Shown here: positions 23,575 to 33,350 of the stretch, in pieces
Layout of the letters: each line of letters starts with the position of its first letter
Numbering within the stretch: position 1 is the stretch's first letter
Origin: Akkermansia muciniphila
Lineage (GTDB): Bacteria; Verrucomicrobiota; Verrucomicrobiia; Limisphaerales; UBA9464
Direction of reading: 5' to 3'
DNA length: 37,976 nucleotides
Assembly (NCBI GenBank): GCA_945898055.1
Contig: CAMDGV010000040.1
Location: forward strand, 1 to 37,976
Program-made: the position numbers and the translations under genes
Notes under the pieces: model-generated
Told to the model about the DNA's origin: nothing
Seen by the model: only the letters and a program-made list of their open reading frames with translations
Database searches by the model: none

Positions 23575-25878
23575 ATGCAAGATCTGTTCGTCGCCCGCAT
23601 CGCTTCCGAACTCCAAATCTCCCCAGCCAAGGTTGCCGCTACCGCGCGCCTCCTAGCAGAAGGAGCCACGGTCCCCTTTATTTCCCGCTACCGCAAGGAG
23701 GTCACCGGTAGTCTTGATGAAGTGGCTGTCACAAGTATTCGCGACCGGATGGCTCAATTGGTGGAACTTGAGCAACGACGTGAATCGATTATAAAGTCGT
23801 TGTCGGAACGCGATTTGCTTTCCGATGCCTTAAAAATCTCCATCGGTGGCGCAGAAACCCTTTCGGTATTAGAAGATCTCTATGCGCCCTACCGACCGAA
23901 ACGTCGTACCCGCGCTACCATTGCCAAGGAAGCTGGTTTAGAACCCTTGGCACTGCTGATTTTCGACGAACAAGCGACGCTTGATCCCTTGGCTGCAGCG
24001 GTTGCTTTTGTGGATCCTGCGAAACAGATCGTTGATGTGACCGCGGCATTGGCTGGGGCACGGGACATTCTAGCTGAGCGATTTAGTGATGATGCGACGG
24101 TCCGTGCTCGCCTCAGAGAATTATCGTGGTGCAGCGGGAGTGTTCGCTCCCGAGTGTTACTCGGTAAAGAGTCTGAAGGAGCGAAATTCAAAGATTATTT
24201 CGACTGGACAGAGCCCGTGGGGAAAATCCCCAGCCATCGACTATTAGCCATCCGCCGGGGCGAAGAGGAAGGATTCTTAATGATGCGAATCCAGCCGCCA
24301 GAAGAGGAAGCTATCGCTATTTTATTCAGCTTATTTCTGAAGGCCCGAGAAACCCCAGCAGCGGAGCAGGTGCGATTGGCTGCGATCGACAGCTACAAGC
24401 GTCTGGTCGGATTTTCCATTGAGGCTGAACTTCGTTTGGCCACCAAAAAAAAGGCAGATGAAGAGGCTATTCGTGTCTTTTCGGGTAATCTGCGCGAACT
24501 CCTTTTGGCTTCTGCTCTGGGTGAAAAATGTGTTTTAGCCTTGGATCCAGGGTTCCGCACCGGTTGTAAAACAGTCGTTTTGGATCGGCAAGGAAAGCTA
24601 CTCCATCACGATGTCCTTTATCCCACGGCCGGCAGTGCGGGCCAACTGAAAGACGCCGCCGAGGCCATCCATGGGTTGGTGCAGAAGCACGGCATCGAGG
24701 CCATCGCAATTGGCAACGGAACCGCCGGCCGCGAGGCTGAGCAATTTATCCGCAGTCTCAAACTACCACCTTCGATTGCCATCGTTATGGTCAATGAAAG
24801 TGGCGCTTCAATTTACTCAGCAAGCGATGTCGCTCGGGAAGAATTTCCCAACGAAGACCTGACCGTTCGCGGAGCGGTGAGTATCGGTCGTCGCCTCATG
24901 GATCCGTTGGCTGAATTGGTGAAATTAGATCCGAAGTCGATCGGGGTAGGACAGTACCAGCATGATGTGGATCCTGCGGCCTTGCAGCGCGGATTGGACG
25001 ATGTGGTGGTGTCGTGTGTGAACCGAGTGGGCGTGGAACTAAACACCGCCAGCAAACAGTTGCTAAGCTATGTCTCCGGCCTTGGATCCACCTTGGCCGC
25101 CAACATTGTGACTCATCGCAACCAAAACGGCCCGTTTAAGACACGCCAAGCTCTGCTTCAAGTTCCCCGGTTAGGCCCAAAAGCCTTTGAACAATGTGCG
25201 GGATTTCTAAGAATCCGTGATGCTGTGAATCCACTCGATTCAAGTGCCGTTCATCCAGAGCGCTATGGTTTAGTTGACGCCATGGCACGAGATACTGGGT
25301 GCAGTGTGGCCGATTTAGTTCGGGATGGAGGCCTTCGGTCGCGTGTTCAGTTGGCAAAATATGTCACCGAATCGGTGGGCCTCCCGACATTGAAGGATAT
25401 TGTCGACGAATTAGCTCGGCCGGGACGCGATCCCCGGGAAAAGTTCGAAGCTTTTACCTTCCAACAAGGTGTTTCTAAAATGGAAGACTTACAGCCGGGC
25501 ATGAAGTTGCCGGGCATTGTGACCAATGTAACCGCGTTTGGCGCATTTGTGGATATTGGAGTGCATCAGGATGGATTGGTGCACGTAAGTCAACTGGCTG
25601 ATCGCTTTGTAAAAGAAGCGGCTGAGGTGGTGAAAGTGGGGCAGAAAGTCCACGTGACAGTGACCGAACTCGATCTACCTCGAAAACGAATTGCACTGTC
25701 GATGAAAGCAAATCCGCAAATAGGGGCTCCGAAAGATGGAAGAACCTCACCGACGGGTCCACGTCCCTTGGCGACAGATCCGCGATCAGGGCCCAGGCCC
25801 AACGCTAGACCGACCTTCAATCCTGCAGCAGGAAGTTGGAGTGCCTTAGGCGACGCCTTTGATCGAGCAAAGAAATAA
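23575..25878 (+). CDS. tex: Transcription accessory protein Tex
   Basis: A 767-residue cytoplasmic nucleic-acid-binding protein linked to transcription and RNA handling. The full Tex order is seen: N-terminal helices (MQDLFVARIASELQISPAKV), PFISRYRKEVTGSLDE, the YqgF-like domain (VLALDPGFRTGCKTVVLDRQ, AIGNGTAGREAEQFI), the helix-hairpin-helix region (ISIGRRLMDPLAELVKLDPK, VGQYQHDV, LLQVPRLGPKAFEQCAGFLR) and a C-terminal S1 domain (MKLPGIVTNVTAFGAFVDIG). A Pro/Arg/Gly-rich tail ends the protein. Length is standard. The start follows from homology. Confidence 0.97.
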   Translation: MQDLFVARIASELQISPAKVAATARLLAEGATVPFISRYRKEVTGSLDEVAVTSIRDRMAQLVELEQRRESIIKSLSERDLLSDALKISIGGAETLSVLEDLYAPYRPKRRTRATIAKEAGLEPLALLIFDEQATLDPLAAAVAFVDPAKQIVDVTAALAGARDILAERFSDDATVRARLRELSWCSGSVRSRVLLGKESEGAKFKDYFDWTEPVGKIPSHRLLAIRRGEEEGFLMMRIQPPEEEAIAILFSLFLKARETPAAEQVRLAAIDSYKRLVGFSIEAELRLATKKKADEEAIRVFSGNLRELLLASALGEKCVLALDPGFRTGCKTVVLDRQGKLLHHDVLYPTAGSAGQLKDAAEAIHGLVQKHGIEAIAIGNGTAGREAEQFIRSLKLPPSIAIVMVNESGASIYSASDVAREEFPNEDLTVRGAVSIGRRLMDPLAELVKLDPKSIGVGQYQHDVDPAALQRGLDDVVVSCVNRVGVELNTASKQLLSYVSGLGSTLAANIVTHRNQNGPFKTRQALLQVPRLGPKAFEQCAGFLRIRDAVNPLDSSAVHPERYGLVDAMARDTGCSVADLVRDGGLRSRVQLAKYVTESVGLPTLKDIVDELARPGRDPREKFEAFTFQQGVSKMEDLQPGMKLPGIVTNVTAFGAFVDIGVHQDGLVHVSQLADRFVKEAAEVVKVGQKVHVTVTELDLPRKRIALSMKANPQIGAPKDGRTSPTGPRPLATDPRSGPRPNARPTFNPAAGSWSALGDAFDRAKK

Positions 25879-25969
25879 GGGCGCCGGAATCAGACTTTTC
25901 GGTTATCAATCTCACTTTTAATCGCACTTTCAGCTTGGAGGTTTCAACCCAGACCTTGGAAGCTTACCT

Positions 25970-26752
25970 ATGGACCTGCATTTACGAGATAAAGTTGTTT
26001 TGATCAGTGGCGCCACCAAAGGGATCGGGGCCGCCACCGCCCGCGCCTTTGCGGCAGAGGGTGCTCGAGTAGCAATCCTCGGACGCGACCTGATCGCGGG
26101 CAGGCGTTTGACCGCCGAGTTAGCTGGGTCGATTTTTGTGGCGGCGGATTTAGTCAGCGAGACTGACTGCCAGCGGGCTGTACAGGAAACCTTTGATTCA
26201 TTAGGGAAAATCGACGTTTTAGTCAACAATGCTGGGGTCAACGACAGCGTTCCTCTCACCGCCGCACCTGCCGACTTTTTGGGATCTCTGCAGCGTAACT
26301 TACTGCACGTTTTTTCTCTCACCCACCATGCCCAAAAGCATTTAGTGGCAAGCCGCGGTGCCGTGGTGAATGTGACGTCGAAGGTCGCTTGGACCGGCCA
26401 AGGCGGAACCTCTGGCTATGCGGCAGCGAAGGGCGCGATCAATGCGCTCACCCGAGAGTGGGCCGTGGCCTTAGGACGGGAGGGGGTTCGGGTGAACTGC
26501 GTGGTGCCATCCGAATGCGAATCTGATCAGTACGATCGTTGGTTTCAGTCTCAACCCGACCCCAGCGCGGCCCGAGCACGCGTGGAACAACTCGTCCCCT
26601 TCGGAAACCGATTAACCCGCTCGGAAGAACTCGCCGATAGCATTGTCTGGCTGTCGTCAAATCGTGCGAGCCATGTCACTGGCCAATTTCTCTTTGTCGA
26701 CGGCGGCTACACGCACCTCGATCGTGCACTCACCTCGGCCCATCGTTGGTAG
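25970..26752 (+). CDS. Short-chain dehydrogenase/reductase
   Basis: A 260-residue NAD(P)-dependent oxidoreductase of the classical SDR family. The cofactor site is ISGATKGIGAATARAFAAEG (TGxxxGIG), followed by ADLVSETDCQ, NNAGVNDS, the active-site Ser region VVNVTSKVAWTG and the YxxxK motif YAAAKGAINALTREWA. C-terminal SNRASHVTGQFLFVDGGYTH is the usual ending. In the catalytic Ser position the sequence has TSKVAWTGQGGTSGY, so Ser or Thr 12-14 residues before Tyr may serve. Substrate unknown. It stands 91 bases after tex on the same strand. Confidence 0.9.
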   Translation: MDLHLRDKVVLISGATKGIGAATARAFAAEGARVAILGRDLIAGRRLTAELAGSIFVAADLVSETDCQRAVQETFDSLGKIDVLVNNAGVNDSVPLTAAPADFLGSLQRNLLHVFSLTHHAQKHLVASRGAVVNVTSKVAWTGQGGTSGYAAAKGAINALTREWAVALGREGVRVNCVVPSECESDQYDRWFQSQPDPSAARARVEQLVPFGNRLTRSEELADSIVWLSSNRASHVTGQFLFVDGGYTHLDRALTSAHRW

Positions 26753-26847
26753 GTCAACCGACGCTTGGCTTCCTTCGAGTCCTGAGTCGTCAAAGGATAA
26801 CCAGGAAGTGAGGGGACAAATCGCCAACTTCTCTCTACCCTCAAGCG

Positions 26848-28239
26848 GTGGCTGAGTCTGATTTTTTTCAAGGTGATGGTTCGAGTGCCCCGCCTCCTGC
26901 AGTGCTAGGGACGAATGAAGTTTCTCGCACCACCATTCCTTTGGCGGCGCGGATGCGACCGCGTGGTTTGGATGATTATGTAGGTCAAAGTCATATTTTA
27001 GGCCCAGGCCAGTTATTACGTCGAGCGATTGAGGCCGACCGAGTTCAGTCGGTTATTTTTTTTGGCCCACCCGGTACAGGGAAAACCTCGCTCGCGCAGA
27101 TTATTGCGGCTCGGAGCCGTTCACATTTTGAGCGATTAAACGCCGTGGAATCCAATGTTGCCGAACTGCGCCGCGTGTTGCAGGGCGCTGCAAATCGACT
27201 TAGAAATACCGGCCAACCTACCTTACTGTTCATCGACGAGATCCATCGATTTAACAAGGCACAGCAAGATTCTCTCTTACCCGATGTCGAGAGCGGGGTC
27301 GTCAAGTTGATTGGAGCCACGACCCATAATCCGTTTTTCTTTGTTAATTCACCTTTAGTTTCTCGGTCGCAAGTTTTCGAATTGCAACCGCTATCGGTCG
27401 ATGATCTTGCATCGCTTTTGCGACGGGCTCTATTGGACCGAGAGCAAGGGTTAGGATTCCTGCGGATCAGCGTCACCAATGAGGCGCTCCAGCATCTGGC
27501 CACGGTGGCCGATGGCGACGCTCGAAAGGCCCTCAGTTCCTTAGAAGTGGCCGCCTTGACCACCGATGCTGGGCCTGATGGGACAGTGCTGATTGACTTA
27601 ACGATTGCCGAGCAGTGTATCCAAAAAAAGGCAATCGTCTATGATGGCGATGGCGACGCTCATTACGACACCATTAGCGCATTTATTAAGGCGATGCGTG
27701 GCAGTGATCCCGATGCGACTTTATATTGGTTAGCCAAGATGATTCATGCTGGGGAAGATCCTCGCTTTATTGCTCGGCGGATTATTATTCAAGCTGCTGA
27801 GGACGTCGGCTTAGCGGACCCAATGGCCTTAGTGTTGGCCACATCTGCCTGCGAAGCGGCGGAACTGATTGGATGGCCGGAAGCCCGTATCCCGATCGCT
27901 GAGGCAGCACTTTATGTGGCCACTGCAAATAAAAGTAATTCGGTCATCAAAGCAATTGATGCAGCCTTGGACGATGTTCGATCTGGGCGCACCCTTGCTG
28001 TTCCCACCCGACTTCGTGACGGTCATTATGCGGGCGCAAAGCACTTGGGGCATGGGGTGGGTTACCAATATGCCCATGACCATCCCGGCCACTTTGTTCC
28101 AGAAAACTATTTAGGAGCCGAACGTCGATTTTATCACCCAACCGAGCAGGGAACAGAAAAGAAAATTAAAGAGCGAGTAGATCGCTGGCGCGCTTGGATC
28201 CTTGAAGCCAAAGCGAAAGCGGACAAATCAACTCAGTGA
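26848..28239 (+). CDS. rarA: Replication-associated recombination protein A
   Basis: A 463-residue AAA+ ATPase of the RarA/MgsA/WRNIP1 family, which acts at stalled replication forks. Start is GTG 26848. Features in order: PLAARMRPRGLDDYVGQSHI, Walker A FFGPPGTGKTSLAQ, Walker B LFIDEIHRFNKAQQD, sensor 1 LIGATTHNPFF, arginine-finger region VSRSQVFELQPLS, sensor 2 DGDARKALSSLE and the C-terminal tetramerisation part (KAMRGSDPDATLYWLAKMIH, EDVGLADPMAL). Length is typical. It is convergent with the S4 gene. Confidence 0.96.
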   Translation: MAESDFFQGDGSSAPPPAVLGTNEVSRTTIPLAARMRPRGLDDYVGQSHILGPGQLLRRAIEADRVQSVIFFGPPGTGKTSLAQIIAARSRSHFERLNAVESNVAELRRVLQGAANRLRNTGQPTLLFIDEIHRFNKAQQDSLLPDVESGVVKLIGATTHNPFFFVNSPLVSRSQVFELQPLSVDDLASLLRRALLDREQGLGFLRISVTNEALQHLATVADGDARKALSSLEVAALTTDAGPDGTVLIDLTIAEQCIQKKAIVYDGDGDAHYDTISAFIKAMRGSDPDATLYWLAKMIHAGEDPRFIARRIIIQAAEDVGLADPMALVLATSACEAAELIGWPEARIPIAEAALYVATANKSNSVIKAIDAALDDVRSGRTLAVPTRLRDGHYAGAKHLGHGVGYQYAHDHPGHFVPENYLGAERRFYHPTEQGTEKKIKERVDRWRAWILEAKAKADKSTQ

Positions 28240-28262
28240 CTCGGTTTTCCTCCGAGTCTTTG
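28238..28262. terminator. Possible bidirectional terminator between rarA and the S4 gene
   Basis: GACTCGG and CCGAGTC form a 7-bp stem with a 7-base loop, overlapping the rarA stop codon, followed by CTTTG. The half-site GACTCGG recurs at 28283. The T-run is short. Confidence 0.4.
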
Positions 28263-28279
28263 AACTCCCCGGCGGCGCG

Positions 28280-28651
28280 TTAAGACTCGGAGGGGTCTGA
28301 CCACCGTTGAAGATCGCGCCGATCGCGCTTGGTTGGGCGCCCTTCGCCGGGAAGACGGTACCCTATCGCCTTTTTTCTCTCCGCTCGACGACTCAATTCC
28401 TCCGGCGGCGTGGCATCTTCGGCAAACTCAGGTACTTGCTTGGCACTGACCCGCGCGGGTGGAAAACCAAGGATGCGATAGGTTCGGGTGATATCGCCCG
28501 TTCGTGCAGCAATGCTCTGACCAAGACGAACTTCGTAAGCAGGTTTAGTGACGACCCCGTCGACGGTGACATGCCCCTCACGAATTTCATTAATCGCCAA
28601 TGTCCGAGTTCGATAGAGCCGAACCCCCCACAGCCATTGGTCAAGACGCAT
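28280..28651 (-). CDS. S4-domain RNA-binding protein (HslR/Hsp15-like)
   Basis: A 123-residue protein. ATG 28651 directly begins the S4 motif MRLDQWLWGVRLYRTRTLAI ... REGHVTVDGVVTKPAYEVRL, as in heat-shock protein HslR, which binds free 50S subunits carrying nascent chain-tRNA. The upstream TTG 28675 would add eight residues. After the S4 fold is a basic tail (RRAERKKAIGYRLPGEGRPT), suited to RNA contact. It is convergent with rarA. The gene symbol is withheld because other S4 subfamilies are close. Confidence 0.85.
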   Translation of the reverse strand: MRLDQWLWGVRLYRTRTLAINEIREGHVTVDGVVTKPAYEVRLGQSIAARTGDITRTYRILGFPPARVSAKQVPEFAEDATPPEELSRRAERKKAIGYRLPGEGRPTKRDRRDLQRWSDPSES

Positions 28652-28765
28652 AGAAAGAGAGTAACGCTCAACCAATGCCGAGGCGATTACGGAGAGTTAA
28701 TTTCCATTTAAGTGAACTTTTTCTTGCACCGTTTTTTCCCTAGCGTATAGGAAACGGCCTCTCGG

Positions 28766-28840
28766 GCGTGCTTAGCTCAGCGGTAGAGCACTTCCTTCAC
28801 ACGGAAGGGGTCGTAGGTTCAAACCCTACAGCGCGCACCA
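28766..28840 (+). tRNA. tRNA-Val (CAC)
   Basis: A 75-base cloverleaf with encoded CCA. Acceptor GCGTGCT pairs with AGCGCGC (one G-T), the D-arm is TAGCTCAGCGGTAGAGCA, the anticodon stem is CTTCC/GGAAG with loop TTCACAC giving CAC, and the T-arm is GTAGG-TTCAAAC-CCTAC. Confidence 0.93.
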
Positions 28841-28969
28841 TCTCTGGATCCTCTCTCCAGACTTCATTTCTCCAGAACTCATAAGCGCCCTAACGCCCTC
28901 AATCGAGTTTTCCTCGGTCGGATCTAGGCAAGCCAGTTGATCTGAGCCTCGAAAAAGCGTCCGCCCTGC

Positions 28970-29992
28970 TTACTCTTCTAAGGTTTTGCCCATCCCTGCT
29001 TTCCCCTGCCCTTTCGAGCTCTTTTGCAGTGTGAAGGACCGGTCGAGAAAGAAATTTTGCCCTGGCGATTGGTGATTTTGATCAGCATTCGACCGTCGAA
29101 ATGCGAGTGCCTTGGGGATTCGACGGAAGATTTCGCCGAGCACGTAAAAATCCCTGAGAACAAAGTTCCAGCGCCGCGACAACACATTATTGACCACGAC
29201 TGCAGGCCACACCAGCAGGCTTAGGGGCAACATTCTGAGGGAAAAATATTTCAACGCAATAATCGTGAGACTTGCTCGCTGCGAAAGATATCGGCGTTCG
29301 CTTACTTTGACGTTGAGCTCGGATAATGTCTGGTTATTGGAAGCATTCACTGCGTGATGAATGCGGGCTTGGGGAACGGTCACCGCCTTCCAGCCTTGTT
29401 GCCAAGCTCGGATGAACAAGTCGATGTCTTCGTGATCAAGAAAAAATTGAGTATCCCACCCACCCAGATCTCGAAAAATTGCCCGGTGAATCAGGAAAGC
29501 ACCCGCACAGGGAAAAGGAGTAAATTCACCTGCAGGAAGACACACTTCAAAATCAGCCGACCGTCGGGGATGTGGCGAGTTAATCGCCCATTTAACCCTC
29601 TTGAAACGAGTCGCCCCGTGAAGAAAAGCCCCCGTATCATACTGGAAATGCCAACCGTCTGCCGCCGCAATTCGCTTCTGTAAATCGATACGCTCCGCCA
29701 ACAATCGCAGGCAATCAGGTTCAAACCACATGTCCTCATTGCAGAAAAAAAGAAGTTCGGAGCAGGCTAGCTCGGCACCGACTTGATATCCGCAAACTAA
29801 TCCCGTCTGCGGCGGTTCCTGCACCACTCGGACCTCTGTATACTTGGCCAGAATAGCGGCGGACGCATCCGTACTCAATCGGTCAACGACTAGAATCTCG
29901 AGCTGCACTCCACGTTGTTGGCGGAGAGAGTCGAGTAACCGAGGGAGGAAACGAGCCCCGTTAAAATTGGAAATAATGACCGAGATATGCAC
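28970..29992 (-). CDS. Family 2 glycosyltransferase
   Basis: A 340-residue GT-A glycosyltransferase that moves a sugar from a nucleotide donor to a surface polysaccharide or lipid acceptor. GTG 29992 is chosen because it begins the fold (HISVIISNFNGARFLPRLLD); the frame upstream to 30058 is not conserved-looking. Features are VVDRLSTDASAA, FFCNEDMWFEPDCLRLLAE in place of DxD (E-D), GAFLIHRAIFRDLGGWDTQF and FLDHEDIDLFIRAWQQGWKA (the ED acceptor-base motif). A hydrophobic pair (SLRMLPLSLLVWPAVVVNNV) near the C-terminus suggests membrane association, as in rhamnosyltransferase-like GT2s. It lies 28 bases after the epimerase. Confidence 0.88.
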   Translation of the reverse strand: MHISVIISNFNGARFLPRLLDSLRQQRGVQLEILVVDRLSTDASAAILAKYTEVRVVQEPPQTGLVCGYQVGAELACSELLFFCNEDMWFEPDCLRLLAERIDLQKRIAAADGWHFQYDTGAFLHGATRFKRVKWAINSPHPRRSADFEVCLPAGEFTPFPCAGAFLIHRAIFRDLGGWDTQFFLDHEDIDLFIRAWQQGWKAVTVPQARIHHAVNASNNQTLSELNVKVSERRYLSQRASLTIIALKYFSLRMLPLSLLVWPAVVVNNVLSRRWNFVLRDFYVLGEIFRRIPKALAFRRSNADQNHQSPGQNFFLDRSFTLQKSSKGQGKAGMGKTLEE

Positions 29993-30020
29993 ACGTTTAA
30001 GCGAGAAAATAAAAGTAAAC

Positions 30021-31031
30021 TCACCGCCATGACGGTGGAAGACCTTCCCTAATTTCAATATTTTTGAAGGTTGTCGGGATGGCCGGTCCTTGACCGCGCA
30101 CCCAATCGACCATTCGCGCCAAACCGTCTGTTAATTGAATTTCAGGTTGGGGCCGAAAGACCGAACGAAAAGCTGTATGATCGCTAATGGCATGGAGGAC
30201 CTCGGATCGAGCCTGAAGATGTTTGATTTCGGCAGGAACAGCGAAAGCGGCCGCCACAAGATGAGCGAGATCAAGAACGGTCGACTTTTGATCTGACCCA
30301 ATATTAAAAGTGCGACCGGCCGAAACGGGAATCTGCGGTGCCAATGCGATGTAGGGGGCGACATCGGCGATATGGGTGAAAGCGCGGGTTTGTAACCCAT
30401 CACCAAAAACGGTCATGGGCTGGCCTTGGAGAAGTTGATTCATAAAAATCCCCACCACATTGCGGTAGCGATCCGCGATATTTTGACGTTCGCCGTAAAC
30501 GTTATGTGGGCGAAAGACGGTATAAGGGAGTCCAAAGAGAAGGTGCGCCGCCTTCAGATCTAGTTCGACCGCATATTTGGAAATGCCATAGGGATCTTCG
30601 GGGTGAGGCACTGTTTCCTCACTCAACGGCAGAGGAGCAGAACCGTACACCGCGATAGAACTGGTGAAGACAAAGCGTTGGACTGGGTGGATCGCCTTTT
30701 GATTAACTGCAGCATTGATCAGGTTAACGGAGGCCAGAAGATTGGTCTGATAATTGAAATGCCGAACGAAGTGAGACAACCCCTCAGCAGCATAAGCGGC
30801 GAGATGATAAATGTAATCAAAAGGCCCATATTGACTCCAAAGATTTCGGACGAAAGCGATGTCGGACAGATTACCCACAGCCATTAGAACCCCTGGGGGG
30901 ACATGGGAAGACACCCCCCCGCTTAAATCATCAGCAGCCACCACCGACATGCCCAGACGCAAGCAGTGTTCAGCAACGTGCGAACCAATAAAACCAGCGG
31001 CACCCGTTACTAATGCTTTTTTTCTGACCAT
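30021..31031 (-). CDS. NAD-dependent sugar epimerase/dehydratase
   Basis: A 336-residue extended SDR acting on nucleotide sugars. ATG 31031 begins MVRKKALVTGAAGFIGSHVA with the TGxxGFIG cofactor motif; an upstream open part to 31067 is dropped. The catalytic set is FTSSIAVYG (Ser) and YGISKYAVE (YxxxK). Substrate-side landmarks are VFRPHNVYGERQNIADRYRN, GDGLQTRAFTHIADV and FNIGSDQKSTVLDLA, as in UDP-glucose 4-epimerase and related enzymes. With the downstream glycosyltransferase it forms a two-gene unit for cell-surface glycan synthesis. Confidence 0.9.
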   Translation of the reverse strand: MVRKKALVTGAAGFIGSHVAEHCLRLGMSVVAADDLSGGVSSHVPPGVLMAVGNLSDIAFVRNLWSQYGPFDYIYHLAAYAAEGLSHFVRHFNYQTNLLASVNLINAAVNQKAIHPVQRFVFTSSIAVYGSAPLPLSEETVPHPEDPYGISKYAVELDLKAAHLLFGLPYTVFRPHNVYGERQNIADRYRNVVGIFMNQLLQGQPMTVFGDGLQTRAFTHIADVAPYIALAPQIPVSAGRTFNIGSDQKSTVLDLAHLVAAAFAVPAEIKHLQARSEVLHAISDHTAFRSVFRPQPEIQLTDGLARMVDWVRGQGPAIPTTFKNIEIREGLPPSWR

Positions 31032-31514
31032 AACCCCACAACGACAGAAATCAGACCTAGCAGGCAATTAAAAATCAAAATTTAATCATTTCCATAAGCG
31101 AAACCGGCAGATCGAAATAAAACTCGACGCCGATTGCGGAACCTTGAGCCAATGGAATTTGAGAGAGTGGAGCGGATCCGATCCACTAGGGCACTGAGTA
31201 GAAAGGACTCTCGAGAATGGACTTTCTATGCTGATCCAATTCAATCCAATGCCCTTGCAAATCGGGAACCTTGGTTAAAAAAGGAGGCAAAATCATCGAA
31301 TTCCAACCTGATCAATGGAGGCATAGTTCGGCCCAGCTTTCACAAATCCAGATGAGGACTAGAACAGAGGCTCCTTTTTTTAGACAATTTGATGATTCAG
31401 ACCGCTTGACCCTTTTCCGATCCCCACTAAGATAAACGCTCTTCGTGGACTGCTCAGCAAAAGAATATTTAATCTTACCTGAGCCTGTTTTTCGATAGGA
31501 TTAGGACGACTTAA
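31032..31514. other. Divergent intergenic region, epimerase/korA
   Basis: About 480 bases with no convincing gene. A 74-codon plus frame at 31134 has no family character and no ribosome site. AGTGGA and TCCACT around a GGATCC core give a short hairpin near 31165-31190. Promoters for both flanking genes are expected here but I cannot place them. Confidence 0.4.
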
Positions 31515-33317
31515 ATGAGCACTGCAGACGATATTAACGCAGCCCCCCAGATTTCAAAAATCTCCGAAGCGGTCATCCGCATCGCTGGCAACTCACAAGA
31601 TGGTATCCAAGCCATTGGCGGATTCTTGGCCCGATTAGCCGGGCGATCTGAACAGGAGGTCATGACATTTATGACTATCCCTTCGACCATTTCGGGAGGG
31701 CCGTCCATCTTCCAAGTTCGCATTGGTTCGGGCGAAGTTCTTTCGTCCGGTGATGAAGCGGATTTACTGTTGGCCTTCTACGACCACAGTTATTTAGCCC
31801 ATTTGAATTCGCTCAAACCGGGTGGAATCGTGATTTATGATTCCGACCACATGAAGGCGGATGATATCTCCGTCGAAAATCTGACGAAATACCGTCACTT
31901 GGGGGTCCCGATCTCGTCCTTAACCATCGAAGCCATCGGCGGGACGGGCCGAGATAAGGGGAAGAATGTCTTTGCTCTCGGTTTACTTGCCAAAATGTTC
32001 GGTCTGAATGTTCCCAAGCTCCACAAACTCTTAGCAGAAAGATTCACCGGCAAGGACCCAAAGATTGTTGAAACCGCGCTCAACGCCTTCAACGCGGGTC
32101 ACAACTATGAATTAATCACGGCCACCGAACTTTTCCAATTCAAGCCGGGTGAAAATGTGGGGCAAAGTCAGGTAGTGATGAGCGGTAACGAAGCACTGAC
32201 CTTCGGCCTGATCGCTGCTGGGGTCCGCTTTGGTGCCGGATACCCCATCACTCCTTGGTCCGATATTATGGAACTTCTTCGCCGAGAATTGCCCAAGTAC
32301 GGAGGCCAATTCCAGCAGTGTGAAGATGAAATTGCCTCTATCTCTATGGCCATTGGTGCTAGTTGGGGCGGTGGCGTTGCTGTCACCGGATCCTCCGGTC
32401 CCGGTATCGCCCTCAAGACCGAGGCGATCGGCTGGGCGTCCATGGCAGAAATGCCGCTCATTGTTGTCGATGTTCAACGTGGAGGCCCTTCCACTGGTAT
32501 GCCCACGAATATCGAGCAATCCGACATCAATATTGCTTGCTACGGGGGGCACGGTGATAGCCCTCGGGTCGTTATTGCCCCAGCAAGTGTCGAAGACTGT
32601 TTCTATACCGCGATTGAAGCCGTCAATATCGCCCGCAAATACAGCACCCCAGTGATCATTCTGTCGGACCAAGGAATTGCCACTCGGATCGAAGCTTTCA
32701 AGGAACCCGATCTAAAGTCCCTCATGCAGGATATCTCGCCTGACCTCTCTCCGGTCACTGATCATAAGCCTTATGACCTTTCGGCTCCGGATGGTATCAC
32801 GCGGCACATCGCCCCCGGCACACGGGTGGCCAGCGGTAAATACCCCGTCGTCACGGGGCTGGAACACGATGAACTGGGCCACCCAACTGGTTCAGGAAAA
32901 CTCCACACTCAGATGATTTCTAAACGGCGCAACAAACTAAAGAAGTTGGCGTCGGAGTTTCCCGTGCCCAAGATCTATGGTCCCTCTGAAGGCCAAATCC
33001 TTCTGGTTAGTTGGGGTTCTGCCCAAGGCCCAGTGCAAGAGGCGGTGAAGCTAAGTCGCGAGCAAGGGCACGCTATCTCAGCGGTCCACGTCCGTTACAT
33101 CACCCCATTGCCTCCTGGTTTAGAAACCATTTTTGCCGGTTTTAGCCACGTGTTTGTGGTCGAACTGAATGACGAAGGATTTTCCGGGGTTGGACAATTG
33201 GGGGCGCTCATTCGTTCCCACATCCCAGATCCAAAAATCCGAGGTATCACCAAAGTCGATGGCCTGACTTGGAAAGTGAAGGAAATCATCAACCGCGCCC
33301 TCGAACTGGCCAAATAA
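31515..33317 (+). CDS. korA: 2-oxoacid:ferredoxin oxidoreductase, fused gamma-alpha subunit
   Basis: A 600-residue subunit that with KorB oxidatively decarboxylates a 2-oxoacid (2-oxoglutarate most likely) to acyl-CoA, reducing ferredoxin. Residues 1-190 are the gamma domain (AVIRIAGNSQDGIQAIGGFL, TFMTIPSTISGGPSIFQVRI, GGTGRDKGKNVFALGLLAKM). The alpha part follows (SGNEALTFGLIAAGVRFGAG, YPITPWSDIMELL, GSSGPGIALKTEAIGWASMA, RGGPSTGMPTNIEQSD) and ends with the transketolase-C-like domain. The gamma-alpha fusion is the common 'KorA' form in bacteria and archaea. korB starts 33 bases later. Confidence 0.93.
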   Translation: MSTADDINAAPQISKISEAVIRIAGNSQDGIQAIGGFLARLAGRSEQEVMTFMTIPSTISGGPSIFQVRIGSGEVLSSGDEADLLLAFYDHSYLAHLNSLKPGGIVIYDSDHMKADDISVENLTKYRHLGVPISSLTIEAIGGTGRDKGKNVFALGLLAKMFGLNVPKLHKLLAERFTGKDPKIVETALNAFNAGHNYELITATELFQFKPGENVGQSQVVMSGNEALTFGLIAAGVRFGAGYPITPWSDIMELLRRELPKYGGQFQQCEDEIASISMAIGASWGGGVAVTGSSGPGIALKTEAIGWASMAEMPLIVVDVQRGGPSTGMPTNIEQSDINIACYGGHGDSPRVVIAPASVEDCFYTAIEAVNIARKYSTPVIILSDQGIATRIEAFKEPDLKSLMQDISPDLSPVTDHKPYDLSAPDGITRHIAPGTRVASGKYPVVTGLEHDELGHPTGSGKLHTQMISKRRNKLKKLASEFPVPKIYGPSEGQILLVSWGSAQGPVQEAVKLSREQGHAISAVHVRYITPLPPGLETIFAGFSHVFVVELNDEGFSGVGQLGALIRSHIPDPKIRGITKVDGLTWKVKEIINRALELAK

Positions 33318-33350
33318 CTGTCATTTAATCTCTCTCCCTTCTCACAGACC